Shown: positions 27,645 to 36,623 of the stretch, piece by piece
How the letters are laid out: each line of letters opens with the position of its first letter
How positions within the stretch are numbered: the stretch's first letter is position 1
NCBI GenBank assembly: GCA_965223125.1
Contig: OZ244984.1
Span: 2,418,001 to 2,482,000 of the forward strand
Source of the DNA: Pacificispira sp965223125
GTDB taxonomy: Bacteria; Pseudomonadota; Alphaproteobacteria; UBA8366; Aestuariispiraceae
Direction of reading: 5' to 3'
Length of the DNA stretch: 64,000 bases
The notes under the pieces: generated by a model
What the model was told of the DNA's origin: nothing
Databases searched by the model: none
The model's input: only the letters and a program-made list of their open reading frames with translations
Position numbers and translations under genes: made by a program

Positions 27645-29204
27645 ATGACGAACACCGTGATATCGACAAAACCGGTAATTCTTTGCATCCTGGACGGGTG
27701 GGGAGAGCGCGCGGAAAAGGCGGACAACGCCATTGCGGCGGCCTCGACACCCGTGATGGACCGACTGAAGTCCGGCAATCCCGCGACAGTGCTGGAGGCA
27801 TCGGAGACCTTTGTCGGGCTGCCGTCCGGCCAGATGGGCAATTCCGAAGTCGGACATATGAATCTGGGCGCCGGTCGGGTGGTGTTCCAGGACCTGCCCC
27901 GGATCGACGCGGCGATAGCCGATGGTTCGCTCCAGGCCTCGCCAGTATTGCGGGATTTCGCGGCTGCGCTGAAGGCAAGCGGCGGCACCGCGCATATCAT
28001 TGGTCTGGTTTCCGATGGCGGCGTCCACAGCCATATCGATCACACGGTCGCTCTGGCTTTGACCCTGCGCGATCTGGGCGTTCCGGTTGCCATCCATGCT
28101 TTCCTGGACGGGCGCGATACCGCCCCGCAAAGCGCCGCGCTCTTTCTGGATGATTTCATGAAAAAGGCTCCCGGATGCCCGATTCGGACTCTGTGCGGGC
28201 GCTATTGGGCGCTGGACCGCGACAATCGCTGGGATCGCGTCCGGAAGGCCTATGACCTGCTGGTGGATGGCAAGGGCAGTCCCGCAGTGGATCCGCTGGA
28301 TGCCATCAAAGCCTCCTATGCCAACGGAGTTTTCGACGAATTCGTCGAACCGGTCGCCCTCAGCGGTTATGACGGAATGCAGGATGGTGACGGGCTGCTG
28401 ATGACTCATTTCCGGGCAGACCGGGCACGGGAAATCCTGAGCGCCCTGCTCGATCCGGATTTCACCGGGTTTCAGCGCGACCGGATTGTCCGGTTCGTCA
28501 CCAGCCTTGGCATGGTGGAATATTCGGAGTCGCACAATGCCCTGCTCGGCACCCTGTTTCCTTCCGAACAGCTGGATGATGTCCTGGGGGCCGTGGTCGC
28601 CGCAGCAGGCGGGCGGCAGCTTCGCATCGCCGAAACCGAAAAATATGCCCATGTCACATTCTTCCTGAATGGTGGGCAGGAGGCTGTTTTCCCGGGGGAA
28701 GATCGCGTTCTGGTCCAGTCCCCGGATGTGAGAACCTACGACCTGAAGCCTGAAATGTCCGCACCGGAAGTTACCGACAAACTGGTCGCGGCCATCGCGG
28801 ACGGCGCCTATGATCTGATTGTGGTCAATTTTGCCAATACAGACATGGTCGGCCATACCGGCAATTTCGCCGCCGCCGTGAAGGCGGTGGAAGCCATTGA
28901 TGCCTGTATCGGACGTATCGAGACGGCATTGCTGAAAGCGGGTGGACGGATGCTGATCACCGCCGATCACGGCAATGCAGACATGATGGTTGATCCCGTG
29001 ACAAAGGCCGCTCATACTGCCCATACGCTGAGCCAGGTGCCATTGATCCTGGTGGGGGCACCAGCGGGCGAAATCCGCACTCTGGAGCCCGGTCGATTGG
29101 CAGATGTGGCACCGACACTTCTGGATCTGATGGGTCTGCCGAAGCCCGATGCCATGACCGGTCGCAGCCTGCTGCAACGCGCCGCGCGCCATGCCGCGGA
29201 ATAG
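27645..29204 (+). CDS. gpmI: 2,3-bisphosphoglycerate-independent phosphoglycerate mutase
   Basis: Interconverts 3- and 2-phosphoglycerate in glycolysis and gluconeogenesis using Mn and a phosphoserine intermediate. The alkaline-phosphatase-fold start VILCILDGWGER, the nucleophile serine in GQMGNSEVGHMNLGAG, and metal ligands in FANTDMVGHTGN and ITADHGNADMM are intact. ATG 27645 gives 519 residues; the frame has an earlier ATG at 27582 that overlaps the divergent gene and is unlikely. Its end overlaps the start of the EnvC-like gene by 14 bases. Confidence 0.95.
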   Translation: MTNTVISTKPVILCILDGWGERAEKADNAIAAASTPVMDRLKSGNPATVLEASETFVGLPSGQMGNSEVGHMNLGAGRVVFQDLPRIDAAIADGSLQASPVLRDFAAALKASGGTAHIIGLVSDGGVHSHIDHTVALALTLRDLGVPVAIHAFLDGRDTAPQSAALFLDDFMKKAPGCPIRTLCGRYWALDRDNRWDRVRKAYDLLVDGKGSPAVDPLDAIKASYANGVFDEFVEPVALSGYDGMQDGDGLLMTHFRADRAREILSALLDPDFTGFQRDRIVRFVTSLGMVEYSESHNALLGTLFPSEQLDDVLGAVVAAAGGRQLRIAETEKYAHVTFFLNGGQEAVFPGEDRVLVQSPDVRTYDLKPEMSAPEVTDKLVAAIADGAYDLIVVNFANTDMVGHTGNFAAAVKAVEAIDACIGRIETALLKAGGRMLITADHGNADMMVDPVTKAAHTAHTLSQVPLILVGAPAGEIRTLEPGRLADVAPTLLDLMGLPKPDAMTGRSLLQRAARHAAE

Positions 29205-30582
29205 GCGTGATCAATCATCTCGCAGCGTCTTGCGCGTCGCCGTCGTGATGCTGGCTGTCCTGATCGGGACAGCCGATCCTGCGCCTGCCTTCGCGCAAAC
29301 CGCCCCTAGTGAGGAAGCCGCCCGCGTTCAGAGCGAACTTGAAGCAGAGCGCGAACGCAGCCGTGCACTTGAAGCCAAGACCCGCACTCTGTCGCAGGAA
29401 CTTGAGGCGATGCGCATGCAACTCGTCACTGCCGCCCGTGACGCACAGTCCAGGGAGACGCTGATCGCCAATCTTGAGTTGCAGATCACCGAATTGCAGC
29501 AGGAAACCAAGCGACGGCAGGTGGTCCTGGGCGAGCGTCACCAGCAGCTTACCGGAACCCTCAGCGCCCTGACCGGGCTGTCGGCTGATGCGCCACGCGC
29601 CTTCTTTCTGTATCCGGGAGCGCCACTGGAGGCGGTTCGCGGCTCCATGCTGTTGCAGGCCGCGATTCCGGCTCTCGGGCAGCGGGCGGCGGTCCTGCGG
29701 GAAGACCTGGCTGCCCTGGCGGCCGTGCAGCAGGATATGGCCGACAAGCTGGCCCGCCTGAATGCGGAGGGCGAAAACCTGACGCAGGATCGCGCCGAGA
29801 TTGAGGCTCTGCTGGAAAAGAAGCGCGCACTGTATCAGGAAACATCCGAAAAATCGCGTCAGGCAAATGATCGTCTGCGCGAACTGGCAGAAAAATCCGC
29901 CTCGCTGAAAGAATTGATGGCGGCGCTTGAGGCCGAGCGCATGGCCCGTGAAGACGAAGAGGCGCGACTGCGGGAAGAAACGGAAATGGCCCAGGCGGCA
30001 GCGGAAACGGCATCGGTGCAAACCACGGAAAGTCAGGCCGATGCGGCCCGCATCGATGCGGCCCAGAGCGAAACCGCCACGCAACTGGCCGCGCTTGCCC
30101 GCCTGCCGACGGAACGCCCCGATGGCATTCGTGCATTTCCGGATGACGGCGTGATCACGGCACCGGCGGTCGGTACATTGACGATCCAGTATGGTCAGGA
30201 AACCGACTTCGGTCAGACATCGAAGGGGATCGTTCTGGAAACCCTGCCCGGCGGCACTGTCCTGTCCCCCTTTGATGGCAAGGTGGCCTTTGCAGGGCCT
30301 TTCCGGGATCTGGGGCGCGTCTTGATCATTGAGCATGACGGCGGCTATCATACTGTCCTTGCGGGGTTTGAGCGAATCGATGTCGCTTCCGGAAACTGGA
30401 TACTCGCAGGAGAGCCTATCGGGATCATGCCTCAGACGAATATCTCCGCCCCGGGAAGTGCCTTCGGGGCGGGTACGGGTAGCGGAACGCGCCCGAAGCT
30501 CTATATGGAACTCAGGCGCGGCGGCCAACCGGTCAACCCGCTTCGTTGGATCACAGCAAGCAGCATTAGGATGAACGGATGA
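29191..30582 (+). CDS. envC: EnvC-like murein hydrolase activator (degenerate LytM domain)
   Basis: A periplasmic coiled-coil protein of 463 residues. A signal peptide (residues about 12-36, ending AFAQT) is followed by long coiled coils (about 40-310, EAERERSRALEAKTRTLS-type heptads) and a C-terminal LytM/M23 domain (about 325-455). The zinc-binding residues of active M23 peptidases are not seen: the first site reads TSKGIVLET and the last reads LYMELRRGG where HxH is expected. It therefore resembles E. coli EnvC, which activates amidases rather than cutting murein. The gene overlaps gpmI and ctpA and is cotranscribed with them. Confidence 0.9.
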   Translation: MPRNRRDQSSRSVLRVAVVMLAVLIGTADPAPAFAQTAPSEEAARVQSELEAERERSRALEAKTRTLSQELEAMRMQLVTAARDAQSRETLIANLELQITELQQETKRRQVVLGERHQQLTGTLSALTGLSADAPRAFFLYPGAPLEAVRGSMLLQAAIPALGQRAAVLREDLAALAAVQQDMADKLARLNAEGENLTQDRAEIEALLEKKRALYQETSEKSRQANDRLRELAEKSASLKELMAALEAERMAREDEEARLREETEMAQAAAETASVQTTESQADAARIDAAQSETATQLAALARLPTERPDGIRAFPDDGVITAPAVGTLTIQYGQETDFGQTSKGIVLETLPGGTVLSPFDGKVAFAGPFRDLGRVLIIEHDGGYHTVLAGFERIDVASGNWILAGEPIGIMPQTNISAPGSAFGAGTGSGTRPKLYMELRRGGQPVNPLRWITASSIRMNG

Positions 30583-31925
30583 ACGCGCGCAGCATGATTA
30601 CCCCCCGCCACCCGGCCCGTGGGGTTGGATTCAGGTCGTTTCTGATGGCTGGCGGGGTGGCCCTGGCCTTCCTGATGGCTCCGTCTGGCCCCGCCCTGGC
30701 CCAGGAGACATCGGAAAACAACGCAGGAGTCGACACGTTCGAGCTTCTCGATCTGTTCGGCGAGGTGTTCAACCGGGTCCGTGAGGATTATGTCGAGGAA
30801 ATCAGTGACAAGGAACTGATCGAGGCGGCAATCGGTGGCATGCTCAGCAGCCTCGACCCGCATTCGAACTATCTGGATGAGGAAACCTTCCAGGCGATGC
30901 AAACCCAGACACGCGGGGAATTCGGAGGTCTGGGGATTGAGGTCAGCATGGATGAGAGCGGGCTGGTCCGGGTCGTCTCCCCCATCGATGACACACCCGC
31001 CTTCAAGGCCGGGATCGAATCCGGCGATCTGATTTCGCATCTCGACGGCAGCGCCGTGAAGGGGATGACTCTGAACGAGGCTGTCGAGAAGATGCGCGGC
31101 AAGGTCGGTGCCGATATCACCCTGACGATCATCCGCGAAGGGGTTGCTGAACCATTCGATGTGACCCTGACGCGGGACAAGATACAGATCCAGTCGGTGC
31201 GCAGCCGTCTGGAAGGAGATGTCGGCTATATCCGCATCACCAGTTTCTCCGGCCAGACCCAGGATGGTCTGGAACGGGCCATAAGGTCGATCCAGACCGA
31301 GTCGGGGGATGATCTGAAAGGCTATGTCCTTGATCTGCGCAACAATCCGGGCGGATTGCTGAATCAGGGCGTTTCGGTCTCCGACACGTTCCTGGAGAAA
31401 GGCGAGATCGTCTCCACCCGGGGCCGCAATGTCGAAAACATCCAGCGCTTTCAGGCCACACCGGGGGATCTGACCGACGGGTTGCCGATCATCGTCCTGA
31501 TCAATGGCGGGTCGGCCAGCGCTGCGGAAATCGTTGCAGGCGCACTTCAGGATCAGAAACGCGCCATTGTGCTTGGTACCCGCAGTTTCGGAAAGGGATC
31601 GGTCCAGACGATCAATCCGCTGAGCCGCAACGGGGCCGCGATCAAGCTGACGACACAGCGTTTCTACACACCCGCCGGAACCTCTATCCAGCAATTGGGG
31701 ATTACACCCGACATCATCGTCGAACGGGCGCGGATTGAAGTGCTGGAAACCGGACCGCAGCGCAGTGAGAAAGACCTGGCCGGATCCCTGACCAATGAGA
31801 ACGGCACCCTGATCACGGAGGAGGATCAGGCTTCCAAGCAGGAGCAGATCGAAGACTATCAGCTTGCACGGGCTCTCGACCTTGTGCGGGGAATCGGATT
31901 GTATCGGACTCAGTCCTCAAACTAG
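30579..31925 (+). CDS. ctpA: S41 carboxyl-terminal processing protease
   Basis: A 448-residue periplasmic serine protease of the CtpA/Prc type. A hydrophobic segment (residues about 22-45) acts as signal or anchor. A PDZ domain (about 100-185, FGGLGIEVSMDESGLVRVVS) and the peptidase domain follow. The catalytic Ser is in INGGSASAAEIVAGAL and the Lys in FGKGSVQTINPL, so the dyad is intact. Its ATG overlaps the envC stop (ATGA), a typical alphaproteobacterial pairing for control of cell-wall hydrolases. Confidence 0.95.
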   Translation: MNARSMITPRHPARGVGFRSFLMAGGVALAFLMAPSGPALAQETSENNAGVDTFELLDLFGEVFNRVREDYVEEISDKELIEAAIGGMLSSLDPHSNYLDEETFQAMQTQTRGEFGGLGIEVSMDESGLVRVVSPIDDTPAFKAGIESGDLISHLDGSAVKGMTLNEAVEKMRGKVGADITLTIIREGVAEPFDVTLTRDKIQIQSVRSRLEGDVGYIRITSFSGQTQDGLERAIRSIQTESGDDLKGYVLDLRNNPGGLLNQGVSVSDTFLEKGEIVSTRGRNVENIQRFQATPGDLTDGLPIIVLINGGSASAAEIVAGALQDQKRAIVLGTRSFGKGSVQTINPLSRNGAAIKLTTQRFYTPAGTSIQQLGITPDIIVERARIEVLETGPQRSEKDLAGSLTNENGTLITEEDQASKQEQIEDYQLARALDLVRGIGLYRTQSSN

Positions 31926-31990
31926 GGAGCGGCGGTGGCTGAGAGAGGGCGTTTCGAGCCCGACATGCAAACCCGCCGCCTAGGCGCGCG

Positions 31991-33421
31991 ATGAAGCTTG
32001 CGATCCCCAAACCACAACTGGGCGGCCTGATCGGCAAGCTGAAAGGGCTGCTGCCCGGTTCGTCAGGGACAAGCGGATCTCTGCGCACGAAACTTGGTGG
32101 AATGCTGCCCGCCAAATTGGGGGGGAAGAAGCCGGATGGGAAGAATGGCGATGAGACGCTTGATCTTGACGATATCCCCGCTCATCTGAGGCCGACATTC
32201 TTTCAACGGAATGCTCACATCCTGCCGGTGGCTGTGGCATATGCAGTGGTTTTCCTGTCTGCGGCCGGGACAGCCGCCTATCTGTTCTTGAACTCGGAAA
32301 AAATCGAGGAGGAACTGGCGGCAAACGCGCCGCGCGCCGAAATATCCGAATTCGCATTCGTTGATGAACGTGGAACCCAGGGGCAGAAACCACCTGAAAC
32401 GGAGACCGTGCCCGCTGATTTGGATCAGCAGACCGGCAGTTCGGATGAAGCCAGTCCGCCTGCAGGTTCGGACGGGGCACCGACGAATGAGGCCGCTGTC
32501 GCTCCTGCACCGGATGCCGCCCAACCTGATACTTCTCCATCAGCGTCATCATCTGATGTTACAAACAGTCAGCAACCCGCCATCGATACAGGCCCTGACC
32601 GCTATGCCGGGACGCTGGCGGCCCATCCGGATCCAGGACTGGTGGAGCAGGTTGAATCCCTGGGTTTGCTGCCGAAGGTCGGTGCGGATGGACGGGTGCC
32701 CTGGCGGGTCTACGCGCGCCCGTCAAACAGTCTCGAAACCCGCCCCCGGATTGCCGTCGTGGTGTTGAATCTGGGGCTGTCAGTCAGCGCGACGGAGGCG
32801 GCTATTGCCTTGCCGGGTGCCGTGACCCTGGCCTTTTCACCCTATTCACCCAGACTTGACGACTGGATCACGCAGGCCCGCGCCGCCGGACACGAGGTTC
32901 TGGTCGGACTGCCGATGGAACCGCATGACTTTCCGCGCAGCGATGCCGGATTGCTCTCGCTCATGACGACCGTGGATGCGAACCAGAACATGCTGAACCT
33001 GCACCGGGTCATGAGCGAGGGGAGTGGCTATATCGGTGTCGTCAACTATCAGGGCTCCGGTTTCACCGCCAGCCGTGCCGCCCTGCAACCGGTCATGGAG
33101 GAAATCGCAGAACGCGGTCTCGTCTATCTCGATACCCTAGAAAATGCGACCAGTGTTGCACCGGAAATCGCCGAGTCGGTGAAGACTCCCTATGCTACTG
33201 CCGATCTCATGATCAGCCCCGACCAGTCGCGCGCGGCGATTCTTAGCCAGCTTACCCAGCTGGAATTGCTAGCGAAAACGCGGACAAGTGCCATCGTTGC
33301 CGTCGATGCCTATCCGATGATATTGCAGCGTATCGACGGTTGGGCACGGGAATTGGGCTCCAAGGGCATGGTCTTGACGCCGCTTTCAGGTATCATCTCC
33401 GCCCGAAGCCGCGAAAGTTGA
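31991..33421 (+). CDS. Divergent polysaccharide deacetylase (YibQ/DUF610)
   Basis: A 476-residue protein with a cytoplasmic Gly/Leu/Lys-rich N-terminus, one TM segment (residues about 77-98), a Pro/Ala/Gln-rich linker (about 130-210), and a C-terminal divergent polysaccharide deacetylase domain. Domain motifs include RIAVVVLNLGLS, VTLAFSPYSPRLDDWI, HEVLVGLPMEPHDFP and GYIGVVNYQGSGFTA. It follows ctpA as in many alphaproteobacteria. Its catalytic competence and substrate are unknown. Confidence 0.88.
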   Translation: MKLAIPKPQLGGLIGKLKGLLPGSSGTSGSLRTKLGGMLPAKLGGKKPDGKNGDETLDLDDIPAHLRPTFFQRNAHILPVAVAYAVVFLSAAGTAAYLFLNSEKIEEELAANAPRAEISEFAFVDERGTQGQKPPETETVPADLDQQTGSSDEASPPAGSDGAPTNEAAVAPAPDAAQPDTSPSASSSDVTNSQQPAIDTGPDRYAGTLAAHPDPGLVEQVESLGLLPKVGADGRVPWRVYARPSNSLETRPRIAVVVLNLGLSVSATEAAIALPGAVTLAFSPYSPRLDDWITQARAAGHEVLVGLPMEPHDFPRSDAGLLSLMTTVDANQNMLNLHRVMSEGSGYIGVVNYQGSGFTASRAALQPVMEEIAERGLVYLDTLENATSVAPEIAESVKTPYATADLMISPDQSRAAILSQLTQLELLAKTRTSAIVAVDAYPMILQRIDGWARELGSKGMVLTPLSGIISARSRES

Positions 33422-33507
33422 AGGCGGGTGGTTGAGGCCGATAGGCCGATCCAGGTATTATTGCATGATAACGGCCAAAAGAATCGGCCGGTCGTTTGGG
33501 AGTTGGA

Positions 33508-34059
33508 ATGGCTGAACGCAATGACGCAAACGTGCCGACGCGCACGGGGCCGGTCTCGCTGACTGAGTCCGTCGATCCTTTCCGTGCGGATCCGCGCCCC
33601 TATCGGCGTTGCGTCGGGCTGATGCTGTTCAATGCGGATGGCAGGGTCTTCGTTGGCAACCGGATCGATGTGCCGGGTGATCACTGGCAGATGCCGCAGG
33701 GCGGCATCGATCCGGGGGAAACCCCCGAACAGGCAGCCTGGCGTGAATTGCAGGAGGAAGTCGGCACCGACAAGGCCGAAATTATCGCGGAAAGCGCGAC
33801 CTGGTACCCCTATGACCTGCCCCCCGGACTGTCGCGGCGGATCTGGAAGGGCAAGTATCGCGGCCAGACCCAGCGATGGTTCGCTCTGCGTTTCCTGGGC
33901 ACCGATGCCGATATCAACTTGACCCGCCACAAACCCGAATTCGGTGAATGGCAGTGGATTGCCCTGGAATCGCTGCCCAGCCTCATCGTCCCCTTCAAAC
34001 GCCCAATCTACGAGCGCGTGCTGGAGGAATTCGGCGACCTGCGCCATTCAAATCCGTGA
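33508..34059 (+). CDS. rppH: RNA pyrophosphohydrolase (Nudix)
   Basis: Removes pyrophosphate from 5'-triphosphate RNA and so triggers mRNA decay. The Nudix box is complete: GETPEQAAWRELQEEVG preceded by MPQGGID. RppH-specific stretches YRRCVGLMLFN and KYRGQTQRWFALRF are present. ATG 33508 (MAERND) has GGGAG about 6 bases upstream; a TTG 12 bases earlier is less likely. It ends the gpmI-envC-ctpA-yibQ-rppH block and converges on cysH, leaving 27 bases between the two stops. Confidence 0.94.
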   Translation: MAERNDANVPTRTGPVSLTESVDPFRADPRPYRRCVGLMLFNADGRVFVGNRIDVPGDHWQMPQGGIDPGETPEQAAWRELQEEVGTDKAEIIAESATWYPYDLPPGLSRRIWKGKYRGQTQRWFALRFLGTDADINLTRHKPEFGEWQWIALESLPSLIVPFKRPIYERVLEEFGDLRHSNP

Positions 34060-34086
34060 AATGGACGTCAAGGGACGATAGGCACA

Positions 34087-34812
34087 CTACGCTGCGCGTT
34101 CTGTATAGCGGTGGATTCCGCATTCGGTTTTCGACTGCCCTTCCCAGCGACCGTCCCTTTCCCCGGCACCGGGTTTCGGTGCGGCAGTGCAGGGGCCGCA
34201 ACCGATGGAACGATAGCCCTGAAACCAGAGCGGATGGCGTGGCAGAGCATAGGTTTCGAAATAGGCATCGATGCGCTCTGGTGTCCAGTCGGCCAGGGGA
34301 TTGAGCTTCACCCGGTTCGGACCGTCTTGCTCTACCGCTGGCAGGGTGGAGCGAGCCCCGCCCTGGAACCGCTTGCGCCCGGTCACCCAGCAATCGAACT
34401 GCTTCAGCGCCTGATCCAGGGGGCGCACCTTGCGGATATCGCAGCAGGAATCCGTATCGGTCTTGTGCAAATCGCCCTGCGGATCGTCCAGGATTTTGTC
34501 CGCAGCGGGACCGACGGAGCGGACATCGGTCAGCCGGAACCGTTCAATCAGCAGATCGCGATAGTCCAGCGTTTCCTGAAAGTGCTTGCCGGTATCGATG
34601 AACAGGATCGGCGTATGCCGGTTGATCCGCGCCACCAGGTCCAGCACCAGTGCTGATTCGGCCCCGAAGGCCGATACGACACAGGCACGGCCGACAAAGA
34701 CTTCCTCCAGCGCCTTGCTGAGCAGGGATAGGTCGGAAAGACCGGACAGGGCCTGCAATGCATCCCCATGCCGGAACCGGTGATCGTGCAGGCCTGGCGC
34801 TGGTTCACTCAT
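34087..34812 (-). CDS. cysH: Assimilatory adenylylsulfate (APS/PAPS) reductase, Fe-S type
   Basis: Reduces activated sulfate to sulfite in cysteine synthesis. The 241-residue chain has the [4Fe-4S] ligands that mark the APS-using class: a Cys-Cys pair at 123-124 (DSCCDIRK) and CGPC at 205-208. The catalytic Cys 231 sits in KTECGIH. Other motifs are SAFGAESALVLDL and FIDTGKHFQETLDY. ATG 34812 has AAGGAG 8 bases upstream; the open frame upstream of it is spurious. No other sulfate-assimilation gene is adjacent, so it is an orphan in this window. A palindrome lies just upstream. Confidence 0.93.
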   Translation of the reverse strand: MSEPAPGLHDHRFRHGDALQALSGLSDLSLLSKALEEVFVGRACVVSAFGAESALVLDLVARINRHTPILFIDTGKHFQETLDYRDLLIERFRLTDVRSVGPAADKILDDPQGDLHKTDTDSCCDIRKVRPLDQALKQFDCWVTGRKRFQGGARSTLPAVEQDGPNRVKLNPLADWTPERIDAYFETYALPRHPLWFQGYRSIGCGPCTAAPKPGAGERDGRWEGQSKTECGIHRYTERAA

Positions 34813-34855
34813 TACAAAATCTCCTTGTTGTTTTATTTTATATACACATTGATTA

Positions 34856-34876
34856 TGTGATTCAATTGTATTCACA
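34856..34876. promoter_or_regulatory. Candidate operator palindrome upstream of cysH
   Basis: An AT-rich imperfect dyad with TGTGA and TCACA arms, separated by 11 bases around CAATTG. It lies 44-64 bases upstream of the cysH start, in an AT-rich divergent region (34813-34950) between cysH and the SprA-like gene. Position and symmetry suggest a repressor or activator site, but the spacing does not fit a CRP/FNR site and no regulator can be named. Confidence 0.3.
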
Positions 34877-34950
34877 CAGTTCATTGAAATTTTTGCAGCC
34901 CAGTCTGAAACCTGAACTTCTGAAACCTGAATTATTGTCGCCTGACACCG

Positions 34951-35769
34951 ATGCATTCGGTATGGTTCACATGTGCCGGGGATGTGGTCCCTCTGATCAA
35001 TCTGGATGTTTCGATGCTGCTTGATTCTGCTGGTGGAGCCGTTGCGTCGGCCATCATCCGGGGACCTTCCCGTCTGGAGGTGTCCCCTGCGCCAGCCTCT
35101 GCCAATGCCGCACTCGATACCGCGGGGGCCGCAGGCGGTTTCCAGCCTTCGACGCCGAGCCTCAGCCTTGCCAGTATCAGCGTTCTGCAGGAGGAGGCTG
35201 TCGCCCCGGTGGAACCAACCGAGCAATCCGCCAGCGACGCCCGATCTCCAGAAAGCCCTGCTGCCGGACAGGAGACAGAGGAAGCCGGAGCCGGTGATTT
35301 GACGCCGGAGGAGGAGGCGGTGGTGCGGGAATTGCAGCAGCGTGATGCCGAAGTCCGACGCCATGAACAGGCCCATGCTGCCGTTGGCGGTCCCTATGCC
35401 GGGGCTCCGAGTTACGATTATCAGCGCGGTCCGGACAACAGGCTGTATGCCGTCGGTGGGGAGGTCAGTATCGACACGTCCCCGATCCCAGGTGATCCCC
35501 AGGCAACTATCGCGAAGGCGCAGCAGGTTCGCCGCGCCGCCTTGGCCCCCTCAGAACCGTCACCCCAGGACCGTCAGGTGGCGGTGGAGGCGCAGCAGAT
35601 GATCACGCGCGCCCGTGCCGAACTGCGTGACGAACAGGCGGAAGAACGAGCGGAAAGTCGCGTAGAACAACAGCCCTCATCGGCTCAGGAGGACGATTCC
35701 GCGACCCGGCGCCTGTTGGCCAACGCGGCGTTCGGCATTGCGGAGGAACGGCAAACGACAAATCGTTAG
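34951..35769 (+). CDS. SprA-related putative metalloprotease-domain protein
   Basis: The C-terminal half matches the SprA-related family: LTPEEEAVVRELQQRDAEVR, HEQAHAAVGGPYAGAPSYDY, YAVGGEVSIDTSPIPGDPQA and TIAKAQQVRRAALAP. HEQAH is the putative HExxH zinc-binding site. The N-terminal 115 residues are Ala/Pro/Ser-rich and probably disordered, and the tail after residue about 215 is Glu/Arg-rich and helical. The start is uncertain: ATG 34951 or ATG 35014, neither with a strong ribosome site. No protease activity has to my knowledge been demonstrated for the family. No function can be assigned from its neighbours. Confidence 0.8.
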   Translation: MHSVWFTCAGDVVPLINLDVSMLLDSAGGAVASAIIRGPSRLEVSPAPASANAALDTAGAAGGFQPSTPSLSLASISVLQEEAVAPVEPTEQSASDARSPESPAAGQETEEAGAGDLTPEEEAVVRELQQRDAEVRRHEQAHAAVGGPYAGAPSYDYQRGPDNRLYAVGGEVSIDTSPIPGDPQATIAKAQQVRRAALAPSEPSPQDRQVAVEAQQMITRARAELRDEQAEERAESRVEQQPSSAQEDDSATRRLLANAAFGIAEERQTTNR

Positions 35770-35773
35770 ATGT

Positions 35774-36600
35774 TCAGTCCCACTGTATCGTAGCGGCGAA
35801 CAAGTAGCCTGCGCTATAGATCGTGCGGATCGGGTTCCGGTCCTCCCCGATCACGGCAAGGCGTTTGCGTAGCCGACAGACGCTGACATCAATGGCCCGG
35901 TCCAGCGCGTCACCTGCCTTCTCCTCCTCCAGCACCCGGCCCCAGGGCGATCAACTGATCGCGGACCATGGCACGGACCTGCGAATCATCGTCGGCCAGA
36001 AGCACCAGTGTTTTACCGAAATCAGGGAAAGGGGTGGGAGGTTCGGTCATCGTAATCGCCGCATCCGATGGGGCGACGGGTAGAAGCAGCTGGACCCGCA
36101 TGCCCTCGCCAGGCGTGGAGGTAAATTCGATGGCTCCGGATGATTGTCGCACGAAACCGTAGAACATGCTGAGGCCAAGCCCGCTTCCGGCTCCGAACTC
36201 CTTGGTGGTGAAAAGGGATCAAACAAGCGTGACAGCGTTTCAGGGTCGATCCCGCATCCGTTATCCGATACATCCATCCGGATATAGCGTCCAGGCGCGA
36301 CTTAGCGTTCGCGGGCCTCTGCTTCTGTCAGGGTGACTGCGGACAGATCAAATGTGATGCTTCCGGGCCCGCTGATCGCATCCCGGGCATTGAGTGCGAG
36401 ATTGAGCAGCGCGTTTTCAAGCTGACCCTGATTGACCAAAGCAGGCGGGGGAAAACCGTTGATATTGGTCCGAACCTCAATCGTGCTGGGCAGCGAGCGT
36501 TGCAGCAGCGGCAGGATCTGGCCCAGAACCTCGACCAGTAAAATTCAGAAATTCCTGCTGCGAAACCGCGTCCGGGGCTGATAGACGAGTCGTTCACGCG
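35774..36600 (-). pseudogene. Decayed two-component system: hybrid kinase fragment fused to OmpR-type regulator end
   Basis: Reading the minus strand from about 36600 down, pieces of a hybrid histidine kinase appear in different frames. The N-box LENALLNLALNARDAI (about 36340-36420) ends at a TAA near 36301. Downstream the G1 box VSDNGCGIDPETLSRLFDP follows (36210-36280), then a frameshift. In the next frame GLGLSMFYGFVRQSSGAIEF and the start of a receiver domain, LVLLADDDSQVRAMVRDQL, are readable (35945-36190). After another shift the tail is the winged helix of an OmpR-type regulator, DRAIDVSVCRLRKRLAVI then IRTIYSAGYLFA, ending at TGA 35774. The two protein types were joined by deletion and then inactivated. 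Confidence 0.85.
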
Positions 36601-36623
36601 CACAGATCAGAAGGGGAGAAATA

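Noticed and set aside
27636..29192. A 518-residue antisense frame opposite gpmI
   Set aside because: Shadow of gpmI; no motif or ribosome site.
34856..34876. CRP/FNR site
   Set aside because: The TGTGA and TCACA arms are 11 bases apart rather than 6, so the standard site does not fit.
34813..35376. N-terminal extension of cysH up to 35376
   Set aside because: The extra residues are unlike any CysH and overlap the divergent SprA-like gene; a strong ribosome site marks ATG 34812.
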